Made by a program: the position numbers and the translations under genes
NCBI GenBank assembly: GCA_025462785.1
Contig: JAOAPG010000044.1
Coordinates: 1-8,075, forward strand
Length of the DNA: 8,075 bases
From: Acidobacteriaceae bacterium
GTDB taxonomy: Bacteria > Acidobacteriota > Terriglobia > Terriglobales > Acidobacteriaceae
Direction: 5' to 3'
The notes under the pieces: model-generated
What the model was told of the DNA's origin: nothing
Seen by the model: only the letters and a program-made list of their open reading frames with translations
Database searches by the model: none
Part shown: positions 1 through 6,262 of the stretch, in pieces
How the letters are laid out: each line of letters begins with the position of its first letter
How positions within the stretch are numbered: the stretch's first letter is position 1

Positions 1-467
1 GTCCCTGCGGGCAGTTGTGGTAACCCACTCAGGTCGATCTTGAATGTCATCGTGTCTGTAACACTGCTGTTCTTGGTGGCGGGCCCGATGCCTATATTCT
101 CCAATTGCAGCCCGGCATTCGCGCCACCGAAGGCGACCGTGTTCGTGAGCGTTGTGGAAGCGGCGCCATTATCGGAAATGTAGAAATCCGAAGATGGGAT
201 GTCATGACCAGCGCCGTCGGTCAGCGCCGCCGAGGCGCTGGAAGAATAGGCGTAGACCCAGAGGGTGCAGGGGGGTGCAAGCGTCCACGAGGTGGTCGCC
301 GTAATGTCCGGACTGCCAGAATTGTTGGCGCCGCCAGCTACTAGATTGAAACTCTCCGAGTTCCCTGAAACACTGAGGGTGACGGAATTTGCCGCAAAGG
401 CCAGCGGCGCCATCCCAGCAATCGCCAGGCAGACGACTGCTATCCGCACGAAGGCGGTTTCAACCAT
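1..467 (-). CDS. secreted beta-rich protein, 3' end beyond the left edge
   Basis: The minus strand is open from an ATG at 467 to the window edge (155 codons seen). The start fits: a purine-rich GGGAGAGGGGG Shine-Dalgarno lies about six bases upstream. Residues 1-25 form a clear Sec signal peptide: a positive/polar start, a hydrophobic core (IAVVCLAIAGMAPLA) and an AFA-type cleavage site before ANSVTL. The mature part is rich in Ser, Thr, Gly, Ala and Asn with alternating hydrophobics, as in secreted beta-sandwich or fimbria-like proteins. The last visible residues (DTMTFKIDLSGLPQLPAG) look like a strand entering a final turn, so perhaps only a few dozen residues are missing. No catalytic motif is seen. 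The gene is divergent from the PAS-LuxR regulator, and the half-site array at 606-648 lies about 140 bp upstream of its start, so it is a plausible target of that regulator. Export is well supported; the family is not recognised. Confidence 0.72.
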   Translation of the reverse strand, partial: MVETAFVRIAVVCLAIAGMAPLAFAANSVTLSVSGNSESFNLVAGGANNSGSPDITATTSWTLAPPCTLWVYAYSSSASAALTDGAGHDIPSSDFYISDNGAASTTLTNTVAFGGANAGLQLENIGIGPATKNSSVTDTMTFKIDLSGLPQLPAG

Positions 468-605
468 TTACTACCCCCTCTCCCGGAATTTCCTACCGCA
501 CCTTGGAGCCTCGACGAGGAGCCGAGTGAGCGGAACATCTTGTTGCAAGCTCAACTCCCGCAAGACTCTACGGATTATGGGAATCAGATTACAAGCCGGC
601 AAGAG

Positions 606-648
606 TACCTAGGTACCGTTACCTGTGTACGCTGAGGTACGCTTACCT
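606..648. promoter_or_regulatory. array of five TACCT/AGGTA half-sites, probable operator
   Basis: Reading the plus strand: TACCT (606-610), AGGTA (611-615), TACCT (620-624), AGGTA (635-639), TACCT (644-648). They make two identical dyads, AGGTA-N4-TACCT at 611-624 and 635-648, with centres 24 bp apart. A perfect 12-bp palindrome, GTACCTAGGTAC (605-616), overlaps the first dyad. The array lies in the divergent gap between the secreted-protein gene and the PAS-LuxR regulator. Paired short inverted half-sites are typical of NarL/FixJ/LuxR HTH dimers, so autoregulation plus control of the secreted protein is a reasonable inference. Binding is not demonstrated. No -35/-10 pair could be assigned with confidence. 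Confidence 0.55.
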
Positions 649-788
649 TACGTTTGCAAGCTGCTCTACCCTTTGGCGGTGGCACTCTGTTCCGAATTCA
701 GAACAAAGTTGCTGTTGAACTCCAGCAGGCCCAGGTTTTGACCCATACTGTTGGTGAGATATCGTCTTTCGGGCGGGCTGGGGGCATA

Positions 789-1481
789 GTGAACCTGCAA
801 TTGATGCGCGCAATCATCGACGGCTTCCCGTTTGCGACCTTGGTCGTTAATTCGGCGGGCAATGTTGATTGCTGGAACAAGACATCAGAACAGATGTTCG
901 GGTGGAAAAGCTCCGAGGTGATGGGCCGGTCGAGTCCCATCGTTCCGCGCGACCGGCAAGATGAGTCTCGTGCCTTTCAGGAGCTCGTGCTCAACGGTCG
1001 AACGTTGCTGGCCAAATCGCTTCGGCAGAGACAAGAGGGCGCGCTGATCGAAGTGAATGCAACGATGGTACCTTTGCGCAACGGCTCCGGCGTCATCAAC
1101 CATATTCTGATCCTGCACGAGCCAGCCAGCGAGCCCGTTTTCCTGACAGCACGAACGGCGGAACTGGTGGCCGGGGATGCTCACCGTTCCGGCGATAACG
1201 GTATTGAAGAACCGTTGTCAGCGGCGCTCGGTCGTTTCACGCCACGGCAGCGCGAGATCATCATGCTTGTCGCCCGCGGATGCAGTAATCGGGAGATAGC
1301 CAAAAGCCTTTCCATGGGCGAGCAACAGGTCAAGAACTATTTGCGCGGAATCTATCGTGAGATCCGCGTTGCAAACCGCACCGAACTTGTGGTTTGGCTA
1401 AACGAGCAGCGGCAGCGAGAGCAGTTGCTTACGCAGCCAGCGAACAACGTTGCCGCCAACGTCATTTGTCAGTTGGGTTAA
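789..1481 (+). CDS. PAS domain-containing LuxR-family transcriptional regulator
   Basis: A 230-residue, probably cytoplasmic, DNA-binding regulator. Residues 5-112 match a PAS fold (MRAIIDGFPFATLVVN, then GNVDCWN and a MFGW segment, ending in a VINHILILHE strand), a sensor for a ligand, redox or light signal. Residues 149-205 are a LuxR_C/NarL-type helix-turn-helix: FTPRQREIIMLVARGCSNREIA, then the recognition helix region EQQVKNYLRGIYREI and a NRTEL end. There is no receiver domain, so control is probably direct through PAS. The GTG at 789 is chosen because it lies just before the PAS fold with GGGGG (780-784) upstream. An ATG at 804 is also possible, and the frame stays open back to a TTG at 654. 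That longer form would start next to the operator array and add a featureless 45-residue leader, so it is less likely. The gene is divergent from the secreted-protein gene. Confidence 0.85.
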   Translation: MNLQLMRAIIDGFPFATLVVNSAGNVDCWNKTSEQMFGWKSSEVMGRSSPIVPRDRQDESRAFQELVLNGRTLLAKSLRQRQEGALIEVNATMVPLRNGSGVINHILILHEPASEPVFLTARTAELVAGDAHRSGDNGIEEPLSAALGRFTPRQREIIMLVARGCSNREIAKSLSMGEQQVKNYLRGIYREIRVANRTELVVWLNEQRQREQLLTQPANNVAANVICQLG

Positions 1482-1764
1482 TAGGCGATAGCATCGTACG
1501 CGCCGACTCGACTAATTTTCATCCCTATGGGTGGGCCGCAGGTCCCTGTCAAACTCAGAACCCAGTTAATGGGCGACATGGCGATATTTGTGCGCCGGGA
1601 TAAAACTTCCATGATCGCGCAATGCGCTCACCCCTGGTCATGAAAACGAGAGCCATTGTTTAGAGGGACTCGGCTTAGGCGAGGATATTGATGCTGAGCA
1701 CAAAACCTGCAGGTTGTCGCAACCGACCATCTCGGCTAGGTTGCTTCACCATTGAAAATCTACG

Positions 1765-1783
1765 GTGTTCATCCGGTGAACAC
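1765..1783. promoter_or_regulatory. perfect inverted repeat GTGTTCA-N5-TGAACAC
   Basis: Two perfect 7-base arms (1765-1771 and 1777-1783) flank a 5-base spacer TCCGG. As DNA this looks like a homodimer operator; as RNA it would be a small hairpin with no following T run, so it does not look like a terminator. No convincing gene starts directly downstream, which leaves its target unknown. Confidence 0.3.
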
Positions 1784-2043
1784 ATGCATCTCCTGTGTGC
1801 AACAGCCTGTTTGTCAGCAGGGCAATCACAATCAGAATTCACCATGCACCCGGCATCCATCATCAGTTGTGATCTCAGTTCTGTAGCACGGAACGTGCGT
1901 CATGAATTCCACTGACGCGCCTGCCAGCTTAGTGAACACAGGCGAAAGTGGGACCTAATTCACTGAGAGGGGAGGGGGCATTTCAACCCCGTGGGGAGAA
2001 TGTATGGGGTGGGCCTTTCGCTAGCGCACTCATAATCGCATTC

Positions 2044-2076
2044 GTCAGGAATTCGTCATTATCGATAATTTCTGAC
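2044..2076 (+). promoter_or_regulatory. hairpin or operator upstream of the 36-residue ORF
   Basis: GTCAGGAATT (2044-2053) pairs with AATTTCTGAC (2067-2076) over all ten positions if one G-U pair is allowed. A perfect palindrome, ATTATCGATAAT (2058-2069), spans the loop and the start of the right arm. A T-rich run (TTCGTTTTTCTCT) follows within four bases, so the structure could act as a weak rho-independent terminator or attenuator just before the small ORF at 2106. As DNA it could equally be an operator. The stem is AT-rich, so terminator strength is doubtful. Confidence 0.35.
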
Positions 2077-2105
2077 TTCGTTTTTCTCTAGCAGGAGAAC
2101 GTTGC

Positions 2106-2216
2106 ATGAGCAAGCCTGCACCTGTCAGAATTTCTGCACGCGCACTTTCAGACATCCTCAAAGCTGAAATCGAATCAAAGCTTACGGCAAAATTCGCAAA
2201 AATAAAATCGCGTTAG
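2106..2216 (+). CDS. small basic protein, 36 residues, unknown function
   Basis: ATG at 2106 to TAG at 2214-2216. AGGAGA (2093-2098) lies seven bases upstream, one of the best Shine-Dalgarno matches in the window. The product begins MSKPAPVRISARAL and ends in a Lys-rich tail (KFAKIKSR). Its middle (ALSDILKAEIESKLTAKFAK) can form one amphipathic helix. There is no signal peptide or membrane segment, so it is probably cytoplasmic and may bind nucleic acid or a partner protein. It stands alone, preceded by the hairpin at 2044-2076, which may control it, and it converges on the broken transglycosylase gene. Support is the strong ribosome site and the coherent composition; the family is not recognised. 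It is short enough that chance cannot be excluded. Confidence 0.45.
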   Translation: MSKPAPVRISARALSDILKAEIESKLTAKFAKIKSR

Positions 2217-2339
2217 GGATGCGCTATAAACGATCTTCTTCGGTAAGGTAGACATTTTCTATCCCTCAATTTCGGCTATTTAAGACGGAGAGCGAGTTTT
2301 TCAACAGCCACGCCTCATTACAGCAAGTATCGGAAACGC

Positions 2340-3048
2340 TCAGTTGATCGGAAGTGGACTCGCCTTAGCCGTCGAACCTTCTAATTGACTAATGGCATGC
2401 GCCTCAACCATGGCATCGATAACCTCGTTCCGCCGTTGGAGTGCACGATCAGGATGCTTAATCGGCGAAAAGTAGGACGGGGCTCTGACCAAACCAGCAA
2501 GCAGGGCTGCTTCTCCAACGAGAAGCTGATTCGGTTGCTTGTGGAAGAAATGCCGTGACGCGGGTTCGACTCCGACAACATCCTCGCCGAACGTAATTCG
2601 GTTTGCAAGCATCGTGAACAGTTCTCGACGCGAGAAGCGATGTTCCAACTGCACCGCAGCCCGGAGTTCATCCAGTTGGCGGTTCAGGGTTCTTGCGGAA
2701 TCGCAGAACATAGTGCGAGAAATTTGTAGCGACAATGTGACGCGTGCAGGACGCTGAGGCCAGAACTCTGGGAACACTTCGCTAAGGACACCGTGACCGT
2801 CTTCTTTTGCTTCCGCAGCACTCAGAGCCGCCCGAAAGTTATCCCCGAGGGAATCGTAAGGAATGACGACAGATGCCGCCTTCAGGCATGGATCGGACGC
2901 TTGGCTAACGGTCGCTGGCGCCAACTGAGCAAGCGACCGCACGTCTTGGTAGACCCCGTGAGTCGAAGAACAGCCAAGTGAGCCCAATGACCGCCGCTAA
3001 GGTTATCGCGCCAAGCCCAATCAGACAAGCTTTCAGCAACATACGCAT
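2340..3048 (-). pseudogene. GT51-family transglycosylase domain protein, frameshifted
   Basis: Two adjacent minus-strand frames make one protein of about 235 residues. Frame one starts at ATG 3048: MRMLLKACL, then a membrane segment (about residues 7-28), then FFDSRGLP. One extra A at 2946-2947 breaks it. The next frame continues DVRSLAQLAPATV and runs to TGA at 2340. The second part matches the distal GT51 fold of peptidoglycan glycosyltransferases: SLQISRTM (cf. the STITQQL region), LANRITFGEDVVGVEPASRHFF (cf. LNRVYFG...GVEAAS..YF), GEAALLAGLVRAPSYFSPIKHPDRALQRRNEV. The usual catalytic Glu motif (EDxxFxxHxG) is not recognisable; AEAKEDGHG sits in its place, so activity was doubtful even before the frameshift. 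Similar short, degenerate forms are, to my knowledge, common in Acidobacteria. Only 13 bases separate the start from the IS21 remnant, and no Shine-Dalgarno is seen. A sequencing error is an alternative cause of the shift. Confidence 0.72.
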
Positions 3049-3061
3049 CGCGAAATCTTAG

Positions 3062-4324
3062 TTGGTGTGGGAAGAATACCGGCAAGCGCACCCCGAAGGA
3101 TATCGCTACAGTTGGTTTTGCGAGCGCTATCAGCACTGGCGCCGGCACCTGGATGTAGTGCTGCGCCAGGAACACAAAGCCGGCGAGAAGATGTTCGTGG
3201 ACTGGGCGGGGGCAACGATACCCGTGTATGACGCCACGACGGGGCAAGCCTGGCCGGCATCGCTGTTCGTTTCTGTGTTGGGGGCCAGTTCTTACACCTA
3301 CGCAGAAGCGGCTCGCGATCAGCAACTGCAGGCCTGGATCCAGGCGCACATCCACGCCCTGGAATTTTACGGCGGAGCACCGACTCTGACGGTGCCCGAT
3401 AACACCAAGACGGCCGTCACCCGAGCCTGTCGCTACGATCCGGATCTGAATCCCACCTATCAGGAGTTCGCGGTGCATTATGGGATGGGAGTAGTTCCAG
3501 CGCGTCCCTACAAACCTCGGGACAAGGCTAAGGCCGAGAGTGGAGTGCAAGTTTGCGAACGCTGGATCATCGCGGCGCTGCGCAACCGGAAGTTCTTTAC
3601 CCTGGTGGAACTCAATCAGGCGATCCGCGAGTTGCTGGTGCGACTGAACCAGCGTCCTTTCCGCAAGCGTGACGGATCGCGGTCTAGTCTGTTTCACAGC
3701 TTGGAGAAGGCAGCCCTGGCGCCGTTACCAGCGGAGCGCTTCGACATGAGTCAGTGGTCGCGGGCTACCGTCAACATCGACTATCACATTGCCTTCGATG
3801 GAAACTTTTACAGTGTGCCCTACACTCTGGTGCAGCAAGTCGTGGAAGTCCGCTCCACCCCGACCACGATCGAGATCTTTCATAAGGGCAACCGGATCGC
3901 TTCCCACCTGCGCGATCGCAGGCGAGGTCAAGCGGTCACCCAGAACGAGCACCGTCCCAAACGTCATCAGGCCCATCTCGAATGGCCGCCATCACGGATG
4001 GTGAACTGGGCACGCAACATCGGTCCCAACACGGCGCAGTTGTTGGAACGAATCCTGAACGCCAAACCTCACCCGGAAATGGGCTACCGCTCCTGTCTCG
4101 GCATCATTCGTCTGGCGCAGCAGTATTCGGCGCAACGAATGGAAGCCGCGGCGGAACGGGCACTGCTTGCCAAAGCTTGTCGCTATCAGAGCGTGAAGTC
4201 GATCTTGAAGAACTCGCTGGACACGGTTCCCTTATCTCCACCACCACCCGGCTCTCCGCCCTTGACCCATGACAATGTTCGCGGCGCCGAGTACTTCGAC
4301 CAAGGAGGACCAACCTCATGCTGA
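3062..4324 (+). CDS. istA: IS21-family transposase IstA, N-terminally truncated
   Basis: IstA is the DDE recombinase that joins IS21-type element ends to target DNA together with IstB. The open frame has 420 residues against about 500 for a full IstA. The missing part is the N-terminal helix-turn-helix that binds the element ends. The integrase core is intact: D47 in MFVDWAG, D113 in VPDNTK and E159 in DKAKAES, followed by the C-terminal beta domain (residues about 245-300, DYHIAFDGNFYSVPY). The frame opens with TTG GTG directly after an in-frame TAG at 3059-3061 and has no Shine-Dalgarno, so the start is an artefact of truncation rather than a real one. The end is typical of the family: the TGA at 4322-4324 overlaps the istB ATG at 4318. 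The call is secure; function is unlikely. Confidence 0.9.
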   Translation: MVWEEYRQAHPEGYRYSWFCERYQHWRRHLDVVLRQEHKAGEKMFVDWAGATIPVYDATTGQAWPASLFVSVLGASSYTYAEAARDQQLQAWIQAHIHALEFYGGAPTLTVPDNTKTAVTRACRYDPDLNPTYQEFAVHYGMGVVPARPYKPRDKAKAESGVQVCERWIIAALRNRKFFTLVELNQAIRELLVRLNQRPFRKRDGSRSSLFHSLEKAALAPLPAERFDMSQWSRATVNIDYHIAFDGNFYSVPYTLVQQVVEVRSTPTTIEIFHKGNRIASHLRDRRRGQAVTQNEHRPKRHQAHLEWPPSRMVNWARNIGPNTAQLLERILNAKPHPEMGYRSCLGIIRLAQQYSAQRMEAAAERALLAKACRYQSVKSILKNSLDTVPLSPPPPGSPPLTHDNVRGAEYFDQGGPTSC

Positions 4325-4419
4325 ACCAACCGCTCATGGAAAAACTCGTGGCCATGCGGTGGCAAGGCATGGTCGAAGCTCTGAAGACGCAAGAACAAGA
4401 TCGGACGATCCACGAACTC
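4318..4419 (+). pseudogene. istB: IS21 IstB helper ATPase, N-terminal fragment only
   Basis: AGGAGG (4302-4307) and an ATG overlapping the istA stop (ATGCTGA) give the standard translational coupling of IS21 genes. The first 34 residues (MLNQPLMEKLVAMR, then GMVEALKTQEQD up to HEL) match the N-terminal helical region of IstB. After codon 34 the similarity ends: the frame stays open to 4596 but turns into Arg/Pro/His-rich sequence without any AAA+ motif, so Walker A and B are absent. IstB normally has about 250 residues. The break is a deletion or recombination junction at about 4419. The istB piece at the right edge appears to belong to a different IS21 type and is probably not the missing half. 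Confidence 0.75.
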
Positions 4420-4423
4420 CGGA

Positions 4424-4606
4424 ATGCCGTTCGCCTTCCCTCCGGATTCGATGTTCGCCTTCACCGGAATACCCAATATGCCTCGCAAGCCCAACCGCGA
4501 AACTCCCATCGAACGTATTTTCCGCGAAGTCACGGGCCGGAAGATGAACGCAATCGAAAAGCGCATCCTGCTAAGCAAACCGAAGTACAAACTTAAACCG
4601 CTATAA
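4424..4606 (+). CDS. short basic hypothetical protein after the istB break
   Basis: An open frame of 60 codons begins at the junction where istB similarity ends. An inner ATG at 4478 gives a 42-residue version (MPRKPNRETPIERIF, ending KPKYKLKPL). The second half is the more protein-like part: Lys/Arg-rich, with a likely helix around PIERIFREV and NAIEKRILLS. No good Shine-Dalgarno precedes either ATG, no known domain is seen, and the frame may be the tail of a gene whose front was lost at the junction. It could have been translated by run-on from the IS genes. Treat it as a possible gene remnant. Confidence 0.3.
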   Translation: MPFAFPPDSMFAFTGIPNMPRKPNRETPIERIFREVTGRKMNAIEKRILLSKPKYKLKPL

Positions 4607-4663
4607 ATTCATATTTTCCCAAGGCAGAAACATCAAAGACATCGCGATGATCGTGAGCATCAC
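4601..4663 (-). pseudogene. possible remnant of a small membrane-anchored protein
   Basis: On the minus strand, downstream of the 67-residue gene, a frame reading EFYKNVMLTIIAMSLMFLPW ends at a TAG at 4601-4603. The first part resembles the N-terminal anchor of small membrane proteins that start with a charged FY-N stretch followed by a hydrophobic helix. The only likely start here is GTG/ATG at about 4663-4660, with an AGGAG some 12 bases upstream. It yields about 20 residues, too few for a complete protein of that kind. It may be a truncated copy or a chance frame. Confidence 0.2.
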
Positions 4664-4689
4664 ATTTTTGTAAAACTCCTGTTGGCATT

Positions 4690-4893
4690 TCAGACCACTT
4701 TTTGAAGTAGAAAAATTTCCCCACCTTTTATAGCCGCTTGCCATATTTTGTGGGTCTTTATCAGGCCCTCGACTTCCTTTATCCATTCCTTCAGAGTTTC
4801 TCGTTTGACCGGACAGGATTCGCGGGCAAGCAACTGCTCCCTTGCGAGTTTGAGTTCTTCGAATCCTGTGAGTTCACTTTTATTTTTTGACAT
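4690..4893 (-). CDS. small helical hypothetical protein, 67 residues
   Basis: Start ATG at 4893, stop at 4690. AGGAG (minus strand, 4911-4907) lies 13 bases upstream, a slightly long spacing. An ATG at 4932 would add 13 residues (MGLLFRVRRVAKR) but has no better ribosome site. The product is highly charged and predicted to be almost all helix: SELTGFEELKLAREQLLA, then KRETLKEWIKEVEGLIKTHK, with heptad-like Leu/Ile/Val spacing, ending in a hydrophobic GEIFLLQKVV. It has one Cys and no signal peptide. It looks like a small coiled-coil partner protein, but no family is recognised. It lies in the island between the two IS21 remnants and is transcribed in the same direction as the response regulator, about 165 bp beyond that gene's stop. 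Confidence 0.5.
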   Translation of the reverse strand: MSKNKSELTGFEELKLAREQLLARESCPVKRETLKEWIKEVEGLIKTHKIWQAAIKGGEIFLLQKVV

Positions 4894-5057
4894 TCTTTTG
4901 GCAACTCTCCTGACCCGAAACAATAAGCCCACTGGCAGCTGCTCGGTTTGTCAAAGTTTCAATTGTTCGCAATTCGTAATGTTGAGGGCTTCTTTGTCCC
5001 ACGGCTGGCAAATGCTTTTCACACCGTATACGGAGCTTATTGGCCCTCTTTTAACGA

Positions 5058-5978
5058 CTAAGCAACGTTTGGCTTCACGACCTTCAGCTCCACAACCTTT
5101 GGCTTCCCGACTTCCATGTAGCCGTTCATTGACTGGGTCAACTGCGCATCCACTTCGTCCGCGATAGTCATGACATCAGGTAACAGCAAGCTGAAATCCA
5201 GAGAGTTCAGATTCTTCTGCAAGGTGCCGAAGAGGGTCACTTGAAGGATGCGTGATTCATGGATCAGCATTGAGGGAGTGTAGCCTTGCCGAAAGCGCAG
5301 TTTGCCATGCGCCATGGCGGCGGTGGACAACGTGCTATCACTGGCTTTGTCGTTCTCGGTCGTGCTGGGCCTGCTCAGGCGAACAATCAGGTCTTCAACC
5401 AGCTTAGGAAGATGTCCGGTGCGCTCCTCATCACTAAGCTTAAGGTGGTTGAGTTCATTGCTCTGTTTCGCTCCCTTCAGCCAATCTTCGATGACAATAG
5501 GAATACACCGCTGGAGTATGGTCCCCACGCTCTCCTTGGTCAGCCGGGCAGCGGGTTTGCGGTTATGCAACTTTTCGTGGAGTAGTTCGGCGACTCTCCC
5601 GAGTTCGAACGGTTTCACGATTATTTCGTCCGCTTCCAGAGCGATTGCCGCCATGGCGCTCTGCACGTCGGGGTAGCCGCTGACTAGCAGCGTGAGGGCA
5701 TTCGGTTGGGAGTGGCGCATCGCTGTAACCACCGTGAAGCCATCGCCGGGATTCGGCATGTGCAGGTCGGTGATAAGAACATCAAAGCTCTCTGTGGCAA
5801 TGAATCTCAGAGCCTCTGTCACATTGGGGGCAGCAACTACTTCAAATCCCTTATGTTTAAGCACTTCGCTCATCATGTCGAGCACGGCGCTATCGTCATC
5901 CACCAGCAGAACTCTATGCGCCGCTTGTACTTCGGTTATAGCCACACGACACCGCTCTCTTGTCACGAATATTGCCAC
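5058..5978 (-). CDS. response regulator with RsbRD_N-like output domain
   Basis: A 306-residue cytoplasmic protein. Residues 20-140 are a complete receiver domain: acidic pocket D27-D29 in LLVDDDS, phospho-acceptor D71 in ITDLHMP, S100 in VSGYPD and K122 in VKPFE. Residues 149-288 resemble the N-terminal domain of RsbRD-type stressosome proteins (PF14361): DWLK, RTGHLPKLVEDLI, an AMAHGKLRFRQGYTPSMLIHESR block, and DVMTIADEVD. There is no DNA-binding, kinase or cyclase output, so the signal is probably passed by protein contact. GTG at 5978 is chosen because AAGGA lies five bases upstream; a GTG at 5945 just before the receiver is the alternative. The tail (KPKVVELKVVKPNVA) is a short repetitive extension. 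The divergent gene at 6263 encodes a second copy of the output domain alone. No cognate histidine kinase is in the window. Confidence 0.88.
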   Translation of the reverse strand: MAIFVTRERCRVAITEVQAAHRVLLVDDDSAVLDMMSEVLKHKGFEVVAAPNVTEALRFIATESFDVLITDLHMPNPGDGFTVVTAMRHSQPNALTLLVSGYPDVQSAMAAIALEADEIIVKPFELGRVAELLHEKLHNRKPAARLTKESVGTILQRCIPIVIEDWLKGAKQSNELNHLKLSDEERTGHLPKLVEDLIVRLSRPSTTENDKASDSTLSTAAMAHGKLRFRQGYTPSMLIHESRILQVTLFGTLQKNLNSLDFSLLLPDVMTIADEVDAQLTQSMNGYMEVGKPKVVELKVVKPNVA

Positions 5979-6160
5979 TCTAGTCCTTAACTAATCTCAA
6001 CACTGGTCAATACAGCACAGGTAAGTTTTTGCCGATGGAATGTGCAGTATTGCTCAGACCGCTTCGCAGAGTACGTCATGGGGAACAGAAAGGGGGTAAC
6101 TGAGTCCGTATCAATCTAATGATTGGGGAACGTCCGGAGCGTTAAGGGTGATAGGGTGAT

Positions 6161-6226
6161 AAGGAGGACGAACTGTTCTATTTTGACCATCCTTGCGGCA
6201 CCGCTAACTGCGAAAATGCAAAGTAG
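6161..6226 (+). promoter_or_regulatory. consensus Shine-Dalgarno with possible CTG-started leader ORF
   Basis: AAGGAGG at 6161-6167 is a full anti-SD match, yet no ATG, GTG or TTG follows at normal spacing. Five bases on is CTG (6173), which opens a 17-codon frame (FYFDHPCGTANCENAK after the start residue) ending in TAG at 6224-6226, 36 bases before the start of the downstream gene. It could be a leader peptide that couples or attenuates translation of the RsbRD_N-like protein, or a chance purine run inside the repeated GGGTGATAGGGTGATAAGG stretch. Confidence 0.25.
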
Positions 6227-6262
6227 AACCATCGCATAGGCATACGAAGAAAAAGGAGAAAC

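Larger units (their letters stand above)
1482..2105. other. gene-poor intergenic stretch with several dyads
   Basis: No convincing gene was found over roughly 620 bases. Dyads are dense. AACCTGCAGGTT (1704-1715) is a perfect 12-bp palindrome overlapping GGTTG-TCG-CAACC (1712-1724). GTGTTCA-TCCGG-TGAACAC (1765-1783) has perfect 7-bp arms. CTTAGTGAA (1928-1936) can pair fully with TTCACTGAG (1959-1967) if one G-U is allowed. A G-rich run (about 1966-2020) contains CCCCGTGGGG. No clear rho-independent terminator follows the LuxR gene. The stretch may be a long regulatory region or degraded DNA. Confidence 0.4.
3061..4419 (+). mobile_element. IS21-family element remnant (istA and the start of istB)
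   Basis: Both ends are broken. On the left, IstA similarity runs right up to about 3062 with an in-frame TAG at 3059-3061, while the sequence to the left belongs to the transglycosylase gene. On the right, IstB similarity stops at about 4419. Neither the usual IS21 terminal repeats nor a target duplication could be found. The element therefore cannot move by itself, and its left edge marks the deletion or rearrangement that removed the upstream region of the transglycosylase gene. Confidence 0.8.

Noticed and set aside
1576..1650. 24-codon frame starting with ATG GGC GAC and encoding MAIFVRR
   Set aside because: Resembles the MAIFVTRE start of the response regulator, but the match is too short and there is no Shine-Dalgarno.
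1691..1915. Possible 74-residue ORF with GAGGA five bases before ATG
   Set aside because: Composition (many Cys, Ser, His) is not protein-like, and it runs through the dyad cluster; kept only as a remote possibility.
2297..2311. GTTTTTCAACAGCC-like string resembling the ends of some insertion sequences
   Set aside because: No inverted partner or transposase was found with it, so it does not define an element.
2882..3697. 271-codon minus-strand frame across the start of istA
   Set aside because: Most of it is antisense to the IstA integrase core; the composition (Arg/His/Pro-rich) is typical of a shadow frame.
4186..4590. 134-codon minus-strand frame
   Set aside because: Antisense to the end of istA and the istB fragment; no protein-like motif or ribosome site.
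5024..5033. Palindrome CCGTATACGG in the gap after the response regulator gene
   Set aside because: Only 10 bp, no following T run, single copy; could be chance.
6112..6125. CAATC-TAAT-GATTG mini-hairpin in the divergent RsbRD_N promoter gap
   Set aside because: A five-base stem is too short to support as an operator or terminator without conservation.
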